Shown here piece by piece: positions 27,307 to 36,610 of a stretch of DNA of 64,000 nt; position 1 is the stretch's first letter, and every line of letters starts with the position of its first letter. Origin of the DNA: JAJCYL01 sp040222875 (GTDB taxonomy: Bacteria; Bacteroidota; Bacteroidia; Cytophagales; Cyclobacteriaceae); the NCBI GenBank assembly GCA_040222875.1, contig JAVKCG010000053.1:799182-863181 (forward strand), read 5' to 3'. Position numbers and translations under genes: made by a program. The notes beneath the pieces were generated by a model. It was given only the letters and a program-made list of their open reading frames with translations. It searched no databases and was not told where the DNA came from.

Positions 27307-28113
27307 TTACCTGTTGAATCCCCGCAACTTAATTTCGGTTAGTTTACGCTTGGTATCAAGAGGGAAATTACCTTTCAAAATCCAGTCATAGTACATCGGC
27401 TCTTTAGCAAGCACATCTGTCACTTTTTGCCCCTTATGTTTACCAAAATTGAACAGTTCCTCACCTTTCTCATTGCGTACCATCCTGCCTGCTAGATCAA
27501 CCAGGTTGCTATTAGTAAGGTCATGAAGTATTCCCATGTTGTTTTGAATGACACCCAGTTGCTTGTTCTTTAAATCAACCATCGGTTGGCTTTCATACTG
27601 CTTCACCTGAGCTTCTAATATTTCCAAAGAAGCTAAAGTATCCGCTTCTGCACTATGTGCATCTATTAAAGTTTTGTTGCAATAAAATTTGTAAGCGCTG
27701 GCCAGGTTCCGCTTTTCCATCATATGAAAAATCTTTTGTGAGTCGATGATTTTTCTATTCTTGATTTCGAACTCCACCCCGGCCCTTAGAAATTCTTCTA
27801 CCAGCATCGGTACATCAAACTTTAAAACTGCAAATCCACTCAAATCACAACCTTCCAAAAATTTGGACAGTTCTTTGGCGATTTGCTTAAATGTTGGGCA
27901 GTCCTTTACATCTTCATCATAAATGCCATGAAACCTGCTTGATTCTTTTGGAATATGTACCCCTGGATTCACCCTTTGGGTTTTTGTGGCCCTATCGCCA
28001 TTTGGGCTAAGCTTTACCATTGAAAGCTCCACAATATGATCCGTGGAAACATTAATACCGGTGGTCTCAAGATCAAAAAAGACCAGGGGGTTCTTTAGAT
28101 TAAGCACCATCAA
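27307..28113 (-). CDS. DnaQ-like 3'-5' exonuclease
   Basis: This 268-residue protein has a DEDDh exonuclease fold: motif I FFDLETTGIN, motif II LSGFAVLKFDVPML, and motif III HSAEADTLASLEIL. This family includes the polymerase III epsilon subunit. The C-terminal ~60 residues (NFGKHKGQKVTDVLAKEP, then YDWIL) resemble the DUF3820/ExoX C-terminal domain and probably bind DNA. It is too long and differently built for a plain DnaQ, so repair or RNA/DNA trimming is likely. Convergent with the dehydrogenase (1-base gap). The stop of the upstream Mur-like gene touches its start. Confidence 0.88.
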   Translation of the reverse strand: MMVLNLKNPLVFFDLETTGINVSTDHIVELSMVKLSPNGDRATKTQRVNPGVHIPKESSRFHGIYDEDVKDCPTFKQIAKELSKFLEGCDLSGFAVLKFDVPMLVEEFLRAGVEFEIKNRKIIDSQKIFHMMEKRNLASAYKFYCNKTLIDAHSAEADTLASLEILEAQVKQYESQPMVDLKNKQLGVIQNNMGILHDLTNSNLVDLAGRMVRNEKGEELFNFGKHKGQKVTDVLAKEPMYYDWILKGNFPLDTKRKLTEIKLRGFNR

Positions 28114-28980
28114 TCAATTTGTTTTTAAGGCGTTGAAGAATTCTTCGTGAGTTACTCCGATACGGTTCAATAGCACTTTGGCTCCTGCCAGGTTTAGGAG
28201 TGAAAATTCGTTAGCCCCCATAATTTCAATTGAGCCATTGTCAGTTTGGATAGATGCGATATCGTTATTAACAATACCTTTTAAACTACTGAATGGTATG
28301 TTTTTTACATCAGGTCTTTCCTGACCACCTATTACCGTTGCAAGCGCATCTTCTTCATTGTAAACAAGGGTGCCGGCCTTTGGGGTTGCATCAGCCAATC
28401 GGTCAAATTCTTTCACATAATCGTCGAATGCCGGGTACACTTCTTTATGCTTATGTGCCAGATCAGTGATCATTGCAATGTGATGGTTCAGCTTATGGAA
28501 GTTGGCTTCCGTATCGATCTTAGAAGCAGGGCCTTCGCTTCCCTCAATGATAATAATTGGGGCATCACTAATTTTCACTGAGCAATCAATATCTTCTATT
28601 GGCTCCCATAAAGCATAATCAAAAGGTTTCTTTATATGGGTTAATACCTTGAAAATGATTTTTGCGATGGAGCTTTTTCCATGCGATCCTGCAATTACAA
28701 TTCTCTGCTTATCAGTAGAGAGCTTGTAAATCAATTCAGGAATTGAAAGCACCGGTATAGATTCTGATTTGGCTTTATTGATGTCAGGATAATCAGCCGA
28801 AGTGGTTGAAGCTAGCACTAGCCCATCAGGATCAGGCGGCATGCTGTCCGGGTTTGAACTGATTTCATGTTGCCCTGAAAGGGCCTTCATCATTTGGTTG
28901 GAGGGATAATCCTCTGGTGTTGTAAAGTGTAGTTTCAAGGCAGGATGAGAATTAAAATGGTACTGAACCAAAAATAACAA
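28114..28980 (-). CDS. Reduced Mur ligase-like protein
   Basis: This 288-residue protein keeps the central ATP-binding core of Mur ligases: an N-terminal VLASTTSADYPDI strip, then the P-loop IAGSHGKSSIAKII (about residues 96-109), IIIIEGSEGPASK, and HIAMITDLAHKHKEVYP. It lacks the usual N-terminal GIGG Rossmann opening and most of the C-terminal amino acid-binding domain; normal Mpl/MurC proteins are about 450 residues. It may be an Mpl-like recycling ligase shortened in evolution or a non-catalytic relative. It is directly upstream of and abutting the exonuclease gene. Confidence 0.65.
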   Translation of the reverse strand: MLFLVQYHFNSHPALKLHFTTPEDYPSNQMMKALSGQHEISSNPDSMPPDPDGLVLASTTSADYPDINKAKSESIPVLSIPELIYKLSTDKQRIVIAGSHGKSSIAKIIFKVLTHIKKPFDYALWEPIEDIDCSVKISDAPIIIIEGSEGPASKIDTEANFHKLNHHIAMITDLAHKHKEVYPAFDDYVKEFDRLADATPKAGTLVYNEEDALATVIGGQERPDVKNIPFSSLKGIVNNDIASIQTDNGSIEIMGANEFSLLNLAGAKVLLNRIGVTHEEFFNALKTN

Positions 28981-29059
28981 ATAGCGGGTTAGTCACCCGT
29001 GAGAAACTGACATTCTCAACGGTTTTGATTTTGAAACCATCATAAAATGAAGCAATTAA

Positions 29060-29085
29060 AAAGCCCCTTCGTAAAAAGGGGCTTT
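29060..29085 (-). terminator. Intrinsic terminator of the transporter gene
   Basis: The stem AAAGCCCCTT/AAGGGGCTTT has a six-base loop. It is 30 bases after the transporter stop on the minus strand, with A-rich DNA at the left (T-rich in the transcript). Confidence 0.85.
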
Positions 29086-29114
29086 AAGTTTAGGTTGACA
29101 AGTGGTTATTTCAA

Positions 29115-30494
29115 TTAGGTACCGGCAAAAATCCCGAAAATACCCATCATATTCAATAGAACTAAAAGTATAACAATTGGGCATACAAATTTGATGAAAT
29201 ATGCGAATGCCTTTGACGCCGTTGAACCAATAGCGAAGCTCTCTGATCCCTGGGCCAATTCCTTGAGCATATCTTCAATTGGCATCACCCAACCAACATA
29301 AATACAAGTGGTAAGGGCAACTACTACAATTAGAAAAGTACCCCAGATATAATCTAAAATGCCTTGGTAGCCAACTACTGGCTCATCCAACCAGGGGAGT
29401 GGCATTTCCATATTAGTGAAGAAATCACTTCCGCCATGTGACAACGAGGCTGGTAGGCCAAAAAACAGCACTAATCCGCCAACTACCCATGCGGACTTCT
29501 TTCTAGACCATTTCTTCTCATCCATAAAATATGATGCCGGAACCTCAAGCATGGAAATTGAAGAGGTAAGGGCTGCCACCATTAATAGCAAGAAGAAAAA
29601 GGCACCGAAAATGCTTCCGCCAGGCATTGAATTAAAAATGTCTGGAAGAACTACAAAAACTAATGCTTGCCCCTCAGCGGGGTCTTTACCGAATGCGAAA
29701 ACGGCGGGAAAAATCATGAAGCCCGCTAAAAGGGCTACTGCGGCATCCATGAACCCTACCCATATACCACTGTTGATGATATCTGAATCTTTTGGCAGAT
29801 AAGAGCCATATGTAATCATAATTCCCCAGCCAATACTCATTGAGAAGAATGCCTGACCAAGTGCAACGAGAAATGTATTGCCGGTCACTTTACTAAAATC
29901 TGGGTTGAGATAGAAATCAACGCCGGCCATTGCTCCTTCCAGCGTCATGCCTCTGATGGCAACGATGATGATTAATACAAACAAAGTAGGCATCAGGATT
30001 TTTGCGGCTTTTTCAATTCCACCCGAAATCCCCATTTGAACAATCAAAACTGTAATAATGAGAAAGGCCACCATAAGTGGAACTGTGTTCATAGGGTTTG
30101 CAGCGAAGTCGTCAAATACGCCTACTGTTCCCGTCAGCATTTTGAAAATATAGCCGATAGTCCAGCCAGCGATGTTGGCATAATAAGCCAATACAAAAAA
30201 GCTCACACCAATAGCTAACACTGCCCCGGCAAACACCCAGATTGGTGAGGCGCCAGTTCCTTTAAATGCACCAATTGGGCTTTTTATAGTTAACCTTCCT
30301 AAGCCCATTTCTGAAAACAAAAGTGGTACACCAATGAGGATAACACACATGATGTAGATCATCACAAAGGCACCGCCCCCGTTTTCTCCGGTTATATATG
30401 GAAACCGCCAAATATTACCCAACCCAACAGCCGATCCTGCTGCGGCCATGATAAATCCGAACTTACTCCCCCAATTTTCTCTTGATGCTGCCAT
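29115..30494 (-). CDS. Sodium-dependent transporter (SNF/NSS family)
   Basis: This 459-residue inner-membrane protein belongs to the neurotransmitter:sodium symporter family. The first helix holds the signature AAGSAVGLGNIWRFPY and GENGGGAFVMIY; around 11-12 helices follow, including SMSIGWGIMITYGSYL (unwound helix 6) and ALTSSISMLEVPASYF (helix 8). It imports amino acids or similar solutes with Na+. I start it at the ATG giving MAASRENWGSKFG, which fits the family; a longer frame to 30536 adds 14 residues. Confidence 0.92.
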   Translation of the reverse strand: MAASRENWGSKFGFIMAAAGSAVGLGNIWRFPYITGENGGGAFVMIYIMCVILIGVPLLFSEMGLGRLTIKSPIGAFKGTGASPIWVFAGAVLAIGVSFFVLAYYANIAGWTIGYIFKMLTGTVGVFDDFAANPMNTVPLMVAFLIITVLIVQMGISGGIEKAAKILMPTLFVLIIIVAIRGMTLEGAMAGVDFYLNPDFSKVTGNTFLVALGQAFFSMSIGWGIMITYGSYLPKDSDIINSGIWVGFMDAAVALLAGFMIFPAVFAFGKDPAEGQALVFVVLPDIFNSMPGGSIFGAFFFLLLMVAALTSSISMLEVPASYFMDEKKWSRKKSAWVVGGLVLFFGLPASLSHGGSDFFTNMEMPLPWLDEPVVGYQGILDYIWGTFLIVVVALTTCIYVGWVMPIEDMLKELAQGSESFAIGSTASKAFAYFIKFVCPIVILLVLLNMMGIFGIFAGT

Positions 30495-30606
30495 AAACAA
30501 TTTTTTGTTAAAGCGGCTAAAATAAAACATTCCCATGGTTAGCCAATGGATTTACTTTTGAGCCCAAATTTTAATAGATTTAATGGTAGCATCAATCGTG
30601 GGTTTC

Positions 30607-31335
30607 ATGAAAAAGTTAGCAGTAGTTTGTGTAATATTTCTGGGTTTTACGGCCGTTAAAGCAGACGATTATGTTTATAAGGTAGACTTGATTAGGGCTG
30701 CTCCTGACAGATTGCTTGATTTGATTGAACTCCTCAAGAAAGACCTTGACAATTATTCTAATTATGGGATTCAGCAGCCTTTTATGATGCGTCATAGCCA
30801 GGGTGATCATTGGGATTTATTGGTGATCTGGCCAATAGAATCAATGGCTACATATTTTGATGAGTCAAATGTTAGCAAGCGGGAAGAGTCTGTTTTTTTG
30901 AACAAACCTTATGACAACATTATTTGGGATTACATCTCATTTCATGAAGAGTTGTTTGTGACCGGCCCCGATCAGGAAACTTTCAATCAAATGTTCACCG
31001 ATTATAATTATTACCATGTTGAGATTTTCATGGCCTTAGCTGGCAAGCGTAGGGAATTGTTAAAAGAAAGGATAATGGAAAATGATTACCTGGTGGGCAT
31101 TGGCAAAAGACCAAACCTGATTTTCAATAAAATAGCCGGTGGGCAATGGGACAATTTCAGTATTGGCTTTTATAACGACATACTTGACTACGCAAGTTCA
31201 CCCGAGATCGAGGCCATAGAAAAGGAAAAAATAGCAAGGGATGCCGGATTTGAAGGCACTGATTATATCGGTAGCTATCTACGTCGTTTTATTCTTAAGC
31301 ATCACGATACATTAGCTGGCGCCGTGAGGCCATAG
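30607..31335 (+). CDS. Hypothetical secreted protein with two alpha/beta-barrel-like halves
   Basis: This 242-residue protein is not recognised by name. The start giving MKKLAVVCVIFLGFTAVKAD encodes a signal peptide; the longer frame to 30583 adds eight residues. The mature part seems to repeat a fold: a strand (YVYKVDLIRA), a helix (RLLDLIELLKKDLDNY), then strands (HWDLLVIWPIES), and again YYHVEIFMALAG, a helix (RRELLKERIMEN) and strands (WDNFSIGFYN). This resembles two dimeric alpha/beta-barrel (EthD/ABM-like) domains; this is inference. It ends tail to tail with the FISUMP gene. Confidence 0.55.
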   Translation: MKKLAVVCVIFLGFTAVKADDYVYKVDLIRAAPDRLLDLIELLKKDLDNYSNYGIQQPFMMRHSQGDHWDLLVIWPIESMATYFDESNVSKREESVFLNKPYDNIIWDYISFHEELFVTGPDQETFNQMFTDYNYYHVEIFMALAGKRRELLKERIMENDYLVGIGKRPNLIFNKIAGGQWDNFSIGFYNDILDYASSPEIEAIEKEKIARDAGFEGTDYIGSYLRRFILKHHDTLAGAVRP

Positions 31336-31338
31336 CGG

Positions 31339-31941
31339 TTACCTGTCGTAACCCTCGTAGTTTTTAACGCACCTTACGCTGTTTCTATTTTTATTGCTAA
31401 CAGCCGAATGGGTAATATCATCAAGCTGGTAATGGATGCTAATAACGCCGCCGCTTGATTCTGTAACATGATGACTTTCTGAATCCCAATAGTTGGCAAG
31501 ATGGCCTGCACTGTAAAACCTATTATTGGTATCAGCCATGCCACCGAATTCTGCTTCAAACTTGCTGATTCCCCCGGGGCGTAGTTCTTTACCAGCTTTC
31601 ATAATACCGCCATATGCATTAAACAGCTCTTTCCATTCATCAAAGTTTGGCACATGCCAGCCGCTAGGACAGGATTCGTGGGCATCATGCCAATCGTATA
31701 AACGCCCTAAACCTTCGCAGTAAGCATCATCATATTTATAGCACTCAGAGTGTGGGGAATCATACCTAAGGTTTTGTGCCAACCACTCATGCACTACTGT
31801 GTCACCGGCCATATTCTTAACCTCTATTGCCACCGTTTTGTATACAAAGCCATCTCTCGAATCAGTGAATGTTCCTGTTGTTTGGGCAAACGATGGTGCC
31901 AATTGAGCAAGCATTATTAGCAGTACAAAAATCCTTTCCAT
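31339..31941 (-). CDS. FISUMP domain-containing exported protein
   Basis: This 200-residue protein has a signal peptide (MERIFVLLIMLAQLAPSFAQ). The mature part is one FISUMP (Fibrobacter succinogenes major paralogous) domain, a C-type-lectin-like fold: FTDSRDGFVYKTVAI, EWLAQNLRYD, GRLYDWHDAHESCPSGWHVP, FDEWKELF, LANYWDSES and the end NKNRNSVRCVKN. The pattern of Cys pairs is kept. The domain is common in surface proteins of Bacteroidota and Fibrobacteres; its ligand is unknown. A longer frame to 31968 adds nine residues and is less likely. Confidence 0.85.
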   Translation of the reverse strand: MERIFVLLIMLAQLAPSFAQTTGTFTDSRDGFVYKTVAIEVKNMAGDTVVHEWLAQNLRYDSPHSECYKYDDAYCEGLGRLYDWHDAHESCPSGWHVPNFDEWKELFNAYGGIMKAGKELRPGGISKFEAEFGGMADTNNRFYSAGHLANYWDSESHHVTESSGGVISIHYQLDDITHSAVSNKNRNSVRCVKNYEGYDR

Positions 31942-32014
31942 AAGGGTAAAATTAGCATAATTGATCAAATGGAATCGTCAATACGGTAACTTCAAATCCT
32001 ATTGAATGATGATT

Positions 32015-32737
32015 CTACCTTGAGGTCAAATAGTTAAAATCGTTGATCAGCACATTCAAAAACTTCACATCAGGCATTGAAGTTGAAATTTTAAGCAATT
32101 CTTTAGATTTGTCAGAAATGGCAACTACTGGCTCTTTGTTACCGGTTTCACGGAACACCTTCAGGGCTTCTTTCACTATAGCGACATCCTTGTCTGATAA
32201 ATTAATGGCATCAGGAAATGTAACATCGTAATCTTCTTCCTGCCTGATAGTTTTAAGTGGAGATTTAACATCACCGACAACAGGGTTCATTTTAATCACT
32301 GAAGTGCCTGCCAATATATCACCGAGGCGTTGGCCCTTACCTCCAATGGCTATACAAAGAATAGCGATACCCCCATAAAAGAAAAAATCTATTGGTCGCA
32401 GCAGCCAGCGGAGCAGGTAGGCCCCAATGCCAGGTTGTGCACCATCAAGTTTAATCACCTTAATGTTCAACTGGCGTTTGCCAAGACTTTGACCATCCAT
32501 GAATATCTCTGAGATCAAATGATAAAAGAATGTTGGAAGAGATAAAATAGCAATGATGCCTAGCCTAGCCACGTCTCCACCGTCTGCCTGGAATGAAAAA
32601 GCAATAAAGATTAAGATAATGATATAAGCACCCATAATTAGGCCATCAATCAGATAAGCCAATATCCTGTCACCGAGGCTGGCAACTGCGTAATTTATGT
32701 TAACGTTTTGCGCTGTTTGTACCTGAACTACCGTCAT
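32015..32737 (-). CDS. RDD family membrane protein
   Basis: This 240-residue protein carries an RDD domain: SLGDRILAYLIDGLIMG (the Arg-Asp pair of helix 1), then helices near residues 65-85 and 105-130, and DGQSLGKRQLNIKVIKL and GQRLGDILAGTSVIK between and after them. The last ~90 residues are a soluble tail (DYDVTFPDAINLSDKDVAIVK). Family members are membrane proteins of uncertain transport function. It is divergent from the dipeptidase gene. Confidence 0.85.
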   Translation of the reverse strand: MTVVQVQTAQNVNINYAVASLGDRILAYLIDGLIMGAYIIILIFIAFSFQADGGDVARLGIIAILSLPTFFYHLISEIFMDGQSLGKRQLNIKVIKLDGAQPGIGAYLLRWLLRPIDFFFYGGIAILCIAIGGKGQRLGDILAGTSVIKMNPVVGDVKSPLKTIRQEEDYDVTFPDAINLSDKDVAIVKEALKVFRETGNKEPVVAISDKSKELLKISTSMPDVKFLNVLINDFNYLTSR

Positions 32738-32863
32738 TCCACGAAATTAATCTGCAAAGGATAAGGATTCAGATTAGACTGACAACGGTGTTATACGATT
32801 GGTTTGCCATCCCCCAATGGGTTATCTAAATTCGCCTTTCCTATTATAAAAGACCATTGCATT

Positions 32864-34105
32864 ATGACTACAAATTCACTAACGCTAATCATTATAGGTT
32901 TACTGTTTATTGCAGCTTGCAACGAAAAACCTAAAGAAAAAGAAGAGACAATGTCAGAAGAAGAATTGATGGAAAAAGCCAATAAACTTGCCCAACAATT
33001 TATAATTACTGACGGCCACGTGGACCTACCTTATAGATTGGTAGGAGATGGTTACCTTGGTGCTGATACGCTACCTGATCTCACAAAAAGAACCCCAACA
33101 GGGGATTTCGATTTTGAAAGATCAAAAGCTGGTGGATTGGATGCCCCGTTTATGTCTATTTATATTCCCGCCAGCTATCAGGAGACTGGTGGCGCCAAAG
33201 TTTTTGCCGATTCGCTGATTGATTTAGTGGAGAAAATTGAAACTACCTATCCGGATCACTTTGAGATTGCTAAGGATCCGGCAAAAGTAGAGAAGGCAGT
33301 TTCAGAAGGAAAAATAGCCCTCCCTATGGGCATGGAGAATGGTGCACCTATTGAGGACAACCTTGATAATGTTGCTTACTTTAAAGAACGAGGGATAAGC
33401 TACATTACCCTTACCCACTCAAAAGATAATCAGATTTGCGACTCATCTTATGATACTTTAAACACCCATTCAGGATTAAGTGAATTTGGTGAATTGGTTG
33501 TAAAGGAAATGAACAGGGTTGGTATCATGGTAGATATTAGCCATGTATCTGATAGTACTTTTTATGATGTGATGGCACTTTCAACTGCTCCTGCTATTGC
33601 GTCCCATTCGTCATGTCGATCGTTCACGCCTGGTTGGCAGCGCAATATGAATGACGACATGATAAAGTTATTGGCCGAGAAAGGTGGAGTGATTCAAATC
33701 AACTTTGGTTCATCTTTTCTTGATAGCGCCTCACAGAAAAAGTTCCGTGAAATAAGTGATCTGGTATCACAGTACGCCGCAGATAACAGTCTTGAATCAG
33801 ATGACCCCGCGGTTCAGGAATACAACAAAAAATTAAAGGTTGAAAAAGGTGCTTACTCTACTACGGAGAAAGTGGCAGACCATATAGACCATGTAGTTAA
33901 GATTGCTGGAATCGACCATGTTGGTCTGGGCTCTGATTATGATGGTGTTGGGGACTCACTTCCTGAAGGCCTCAAGGATGTTGCTGGTTATCCTAACCTA
34001 ATCAAGGAGCTGCTAAAACGCGGTTACTCAGATGAAGATATGGAAAAAATCTGTTACAAGAATGTCTGGAGGGTTTGGAGCAAGGTACTTGAGGCTGCTG
34101 GGTAG
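32864..34105 (+). CDS. M19 membrane dipeptidase-like lipoprotein
   Basis: This 413-residue zinc peptidase of family M19 has a lipoprotein signal, MTTNSLTLIIIGLLFIAAC, with the Cys as lipidation site, so it is membrane-anchored and acts outside the cytoplasm. Metal ligands are in TDGHVDLPYR (HxD), MGMENG (Glu), VDISHVSD and ASHSSCRSF (His), and HVGLGSDYDG (Asp). Renal-dipeptidase relatives cleave dipeptides, including D-containing ones. The first ~25 mature residues are a charged linker. A start at 32804 would disrupt the lipoprotein signal, so I use 32864. Confidence 0.9.
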   Translation: MTTNSLTLIIIGLLFIAACNEKPKEKEETMSEEELMEKANKLAQQFIITDGHVDLPYRLVGDGYLGADTLPDLTKRTPTGDFDFERSKAGGLDAPFMSIYIPASYQETGGAKVFADSLIDLVEKIETTYPDHFEIAKDPAKVEKAVSEGKIALPMGMENGAPIEDNLDNVAYFKERGISYITLTHSKDNQICDSSYDTLNTHSGLSEFGELVVKEMNRVGIMVDISHVSDSTFYDVMALSTAPAIASHSSCRSFTPGWQRNMNDDMIKLLAEKGGVIQINFGSSFLDSASQKKFREISDLVSQYAADNSLESDDPAVQEYNKKLKVEKGAYSTTEKVADHIDHVVKIAGIDHVGLGSDYDGVGDSLPEGLKDVAGYPNLIKELLKRGYSDEDMEKICYKNVWRVWSKVLEAAG

Positions 34106-34153
34106 TATCGAATCTTATCTGGAGGTGTTCTGAAATTGATTTCATCCACATTT

Positions 34154-34187
34154 AAAAGGCAAAGTGGTTTTAAAACCACTTTGCCTT
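34154..34187 (-). terminator. Terminator overlapping the end of the LytTR gene
   Basis: A perfect 32-base palindrome (34156-34187, 16-base arms) ends in a four-T tract on the minus strand. It includes the last five codons and stop of the LytTR gene, encoding KAKWF-stop, so coding and terminator functions share the same bases. Confidence 0.85.
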
Positions 34188-34865
34188 AATCTCTTTGTAC
34201 TTAGTTCTTCCTATTGGAACAATTGTCCCGTTTTTTAATTCGGCGGAATACTTACTTCCTGTTTTTACGATAATCTCCTTAATCTCGGACATCCTCACCA
34301 GGTACGACTTGTGGATGCGTTCGAAAGAATTGGATAGTAGCTGCTCATGCTTATCTAGTGATTTATCATGTAGTTCCTTGGTTCCATTAGTCAGGATGAG
34401 TTCAGTATAAGCTCCGGCCCCTTGAATATAAACCACATCTTCGATAGGTATGAGTTGTATCTTTTGTCTTTTTTTAACTGCTAAAAACTTAATCTTCGTG
34501 ACTGATTTTTGCTTGTCAATGGTTCGATTGAAGGCTATTTCTAATCGATTTCGATTAAAAGGTTTAGGAATGAAATCTAACACCCCATATTCATAAGCAG
34601 CGATAGCCTGATCTTTGTAAGCTGAGATGATGATTGTGTGAAACGATCCGGAGACTGCAGTTTTGAGCAGGTCAAAACCATCTTCACCGTTGAGGTTTAA
34701 ATCGAGTAAGACGAAATCCAGGGAGTTGTTTTCAATGAACTCAAGTGCCTCAGTAAGGGTGTTAATGTGAGTAACTGATTGTAAAGTATTGCCAAGAATT
34801 TCGCAGGTCAGTCGTTCGATTCTTTTGGCAATTCTGGTTTCGTCTTCAACGATCAAAATATTCAT
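34170..34865 (-). CDS. LytTR response regulator
   Basis: This 231-residue regulator has an N-terminal receiver domain: MNILIVEDETR, phospho-acceptor Asp in DFVLLDLNLNGEDG (about residue 54), and conserved Lys in IPKPFNRNRLE. A C-terminal LytTR DNA-binding domain follows (IEDVVYIQGAGAYTELILTN, ERIHKSYLVRMSEI, PIGRTKYKEIK). I start it at the ATG of MNILIVEDE, 2 bases after the kinase stop; the longer frame to 34898 would overlap the kinase. It pairs with the kinase and probably controls the divergent PD40 operon (see the direct repeat at 36611). Confidence 0.92.
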   Translation of the reverse strand: MNILIVEDETRIAKRIERLTCEILGNTLQSVTHINTLTEALEFIENNSLDFVLLDLNLNGEDGFDLLKTAVSGSFHTIIISAYKDQAIAAYEYGVLDFIPKPFNRNRLEIAFNRTIDKQKSVTKIKFLAVKKRQKIQLIPIEDVVYIQGAGAYTELILTNGTKELHDKSLDKHEQLLSNSFERIHKSYLVRMSEIKEIIVKTGSKYSAELKNGTIVPIGRTKYKEIKAKWF

Positions 34866-34867
34866 CC

Positions 34868-36553
34868 TTAGCAATAGATTTTGATAACATTTTTCCAACC
34901 GTCACTAGTTGCTTCTGAGATGAAATCCCAATTGGCTTGATAGCTTTCTGTAAGCCTGGCCTTAATGTATTTCAGCCCAGTGCCTTCTTCATCGTTTTCT
35001 TCCTGATTCACACTTGAAGCAAATGTTAAAAAAGTGTAGCATTTGCAATCATCTTGAGATTCATAGACTAGCTTGAACCTAATGGCGTTATCCTTTCCTG
35101 GCAAGTTGTGGGTTATTCCATTTTCCAATAATGTATGTAGGATGCCAGGTGGTAATTTTTGTTCAGGATCGATACCTTCTTGTTGCCAGGTATACTTTAT
35201 CTCTCTTCGGTACTCCATAACTTCAAGATGAGTACGGCACAACATTATTTCCTGACCTATTGGGATCAACTTTTGGTTTTCAATTTGATTAAAAAGATCA
35301 AACTCCTTAGCCAATGCTTCAATGAATAGTACGCCTTTCTTTGGCGACTCTTCAACCCAATCTATCAGTGAAGTAAGTGTGTTCATGAGGAAATGAGGCT
35401 GAATATTTTTTTTGAGCAGTTCCAGGCGAAGGCGGGTGGATTGGATCAGGGAGTTTTCATAAGCGAGACGTTGTTCTTTGATTCTGAGGGAAAGCAGGTA
35501 TAGCATGCTTAAAAGCATTAGGCTAAACCCTGCAAAAAGGCTAAGGTTAAACGAAATCGAATATCGAATAACAATACACAAAAGGAGAATAAATGCTACC
35601 AAAAGAGCACCCTTTGCTTTCTTGTAAGCACCAAACAGCACTATTCCCAGGGAGAACACCCACAAGCTGACAGCCATATTGTATATAGTGAAATCGAAGA
35701 AGTGATGGTTAACTATGAAGAAGTACATAAGAACACCTGCGTAAATACTCAGAAGGACTTTGTGCTTAGGGTATGGAAACTGCATAGTGAAGTAGAGCGG
35801 TATCAGAAAAGAAATACCAAACATCAGGCTTGAGACGACTTCTAACCGAACAACATGCAAACTGTAATGAATCGGAACAGCCGTTCTAACAAACTGCGTC
35901 ATCGTGAGGATAAAAAAGAGAAAGCAGCTAGCACTAAATACAAGCATAGGATATTCCTTTTTGTTGCTTAGGAATAGAAAAAGATAGTAGATAGAGGTGA
36001 TTAGAAAGGCACCAGCGAAAATATTCATGTACGAAGTTTCAATGAGTCGGTCGGTTAGTAAATCCTCATAATCATCTATCTTCAGATCATATCTCCCCAC
36101 ATGATCCGGAAAATGGTAATTACTCAACCGCAAGGCTAGTAGGTGTTCTCCTTCACCCGCCAGATTGGTAGGAATGCTAAATGTGATCCACAATTTTCCT
36201 TCTGAAGGAAGCTGCGCCTCTTGTCCAGGATTTCCATTTCTCCCGATTAAAACGCCATCCCAAAAAATCTCATACTCACCGTATGCGTCTAATTGAATTC
36301 CATATTGTCGAAATGGTTCCGGGGACTTTAGAATATCAATCGGGGTTCTGGACCAGAAAATCTGACCATCTGGAACTTCAGCTATCTTTCTTTCCCAGTT
36401 GCTATCATAAAGGTTTTTATTAGCCCATTCAGGTGCGTCACCAATTTTGAATACGGTACGATATCTTTTGAAAACAACTGTATCCTGATTACAGGAGGTT
36501 GCCAGTATCAAAATACCTATGAAGAAAAAGAAAGTGGATGGTCTCAAGTTCAT
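34868..36553 (-). CDS. LytS-type sensor histidine kinase
   Basis: This 561-residue sensor starts with a lipoprotein-like signal (FFFFIGILILATSC, Cys21). A ~160-residue extracytoplasmic beta domain follows (FRQYGIQLDAYGEYEIFWDG) that resembles the 7TMR-DISM extracellular domain. Seven or eight helices (about residues 178-365) come next, with a coiled segment and then the His_kinase (PF06580) core LKKNIQPHFLMNTLTSLIDW, whose His is the phosphorylation site. The ATPase part is short but keeps the N box HTLLENGITHN and GTGLKYIKARL. It is followed at 2 bases by the LytTR regulator gene and is divergent from the PD40 operon. Confidence 0.87.
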   Translation of the reverse strand: MNLRPSTFFFFIGILILATSCNQDTVVFKRYRTVFKIGDAPEWANKNLYDSNWERKIAEVPDGQIFWSRTPIDILKSPEPFRQYGIQLDAYGEYEIFWDGVLIGRNGNPGQEAQLPSEGKLWITFSIPTNLAGEGEHLLALRLSNYHFPDHVGRYDLKIDDYEDLLTDRLIETSYMNIFAGAFLITSIYYLFLFLSNKKEYPMLVFSASCFLFFILTMTQFVRTAVPIHYSLHVVRLEVVSSLMFGISFLIPLYFTMQFPYPKHKVLLSIYAGVLMYFFIVNHHFFDFTIYNMAVSLWVFSLGIVLFGAYKKAKGALLVAFILLLCIVIRYSISFNLSLFAGFSLMLLSMLYLLSLRIKEQRLAYENSLIQSTRLRLELLKKNIQPHFLMNTLTSLIDWVEESPKKGVLFIEALAKEFDLFNQIENQKLIPIGQEIMLCRTHLEVMEYRREIKYTWQQEGIDPEQKLPPGILHTLLENGITHNLPGKDNAIRFKLVYESQDDCKCYTFLTFASSVNQEENDEEGTGLKYIKARLTESYQANWDFISEATSDGWKNVIKIYC

Positions 36554-36610
36554 TTTGAGATGCTTAACACATGTAAAGTAACCGGATACAGCTGTCTTTT
36601 CTGGGTCTTG

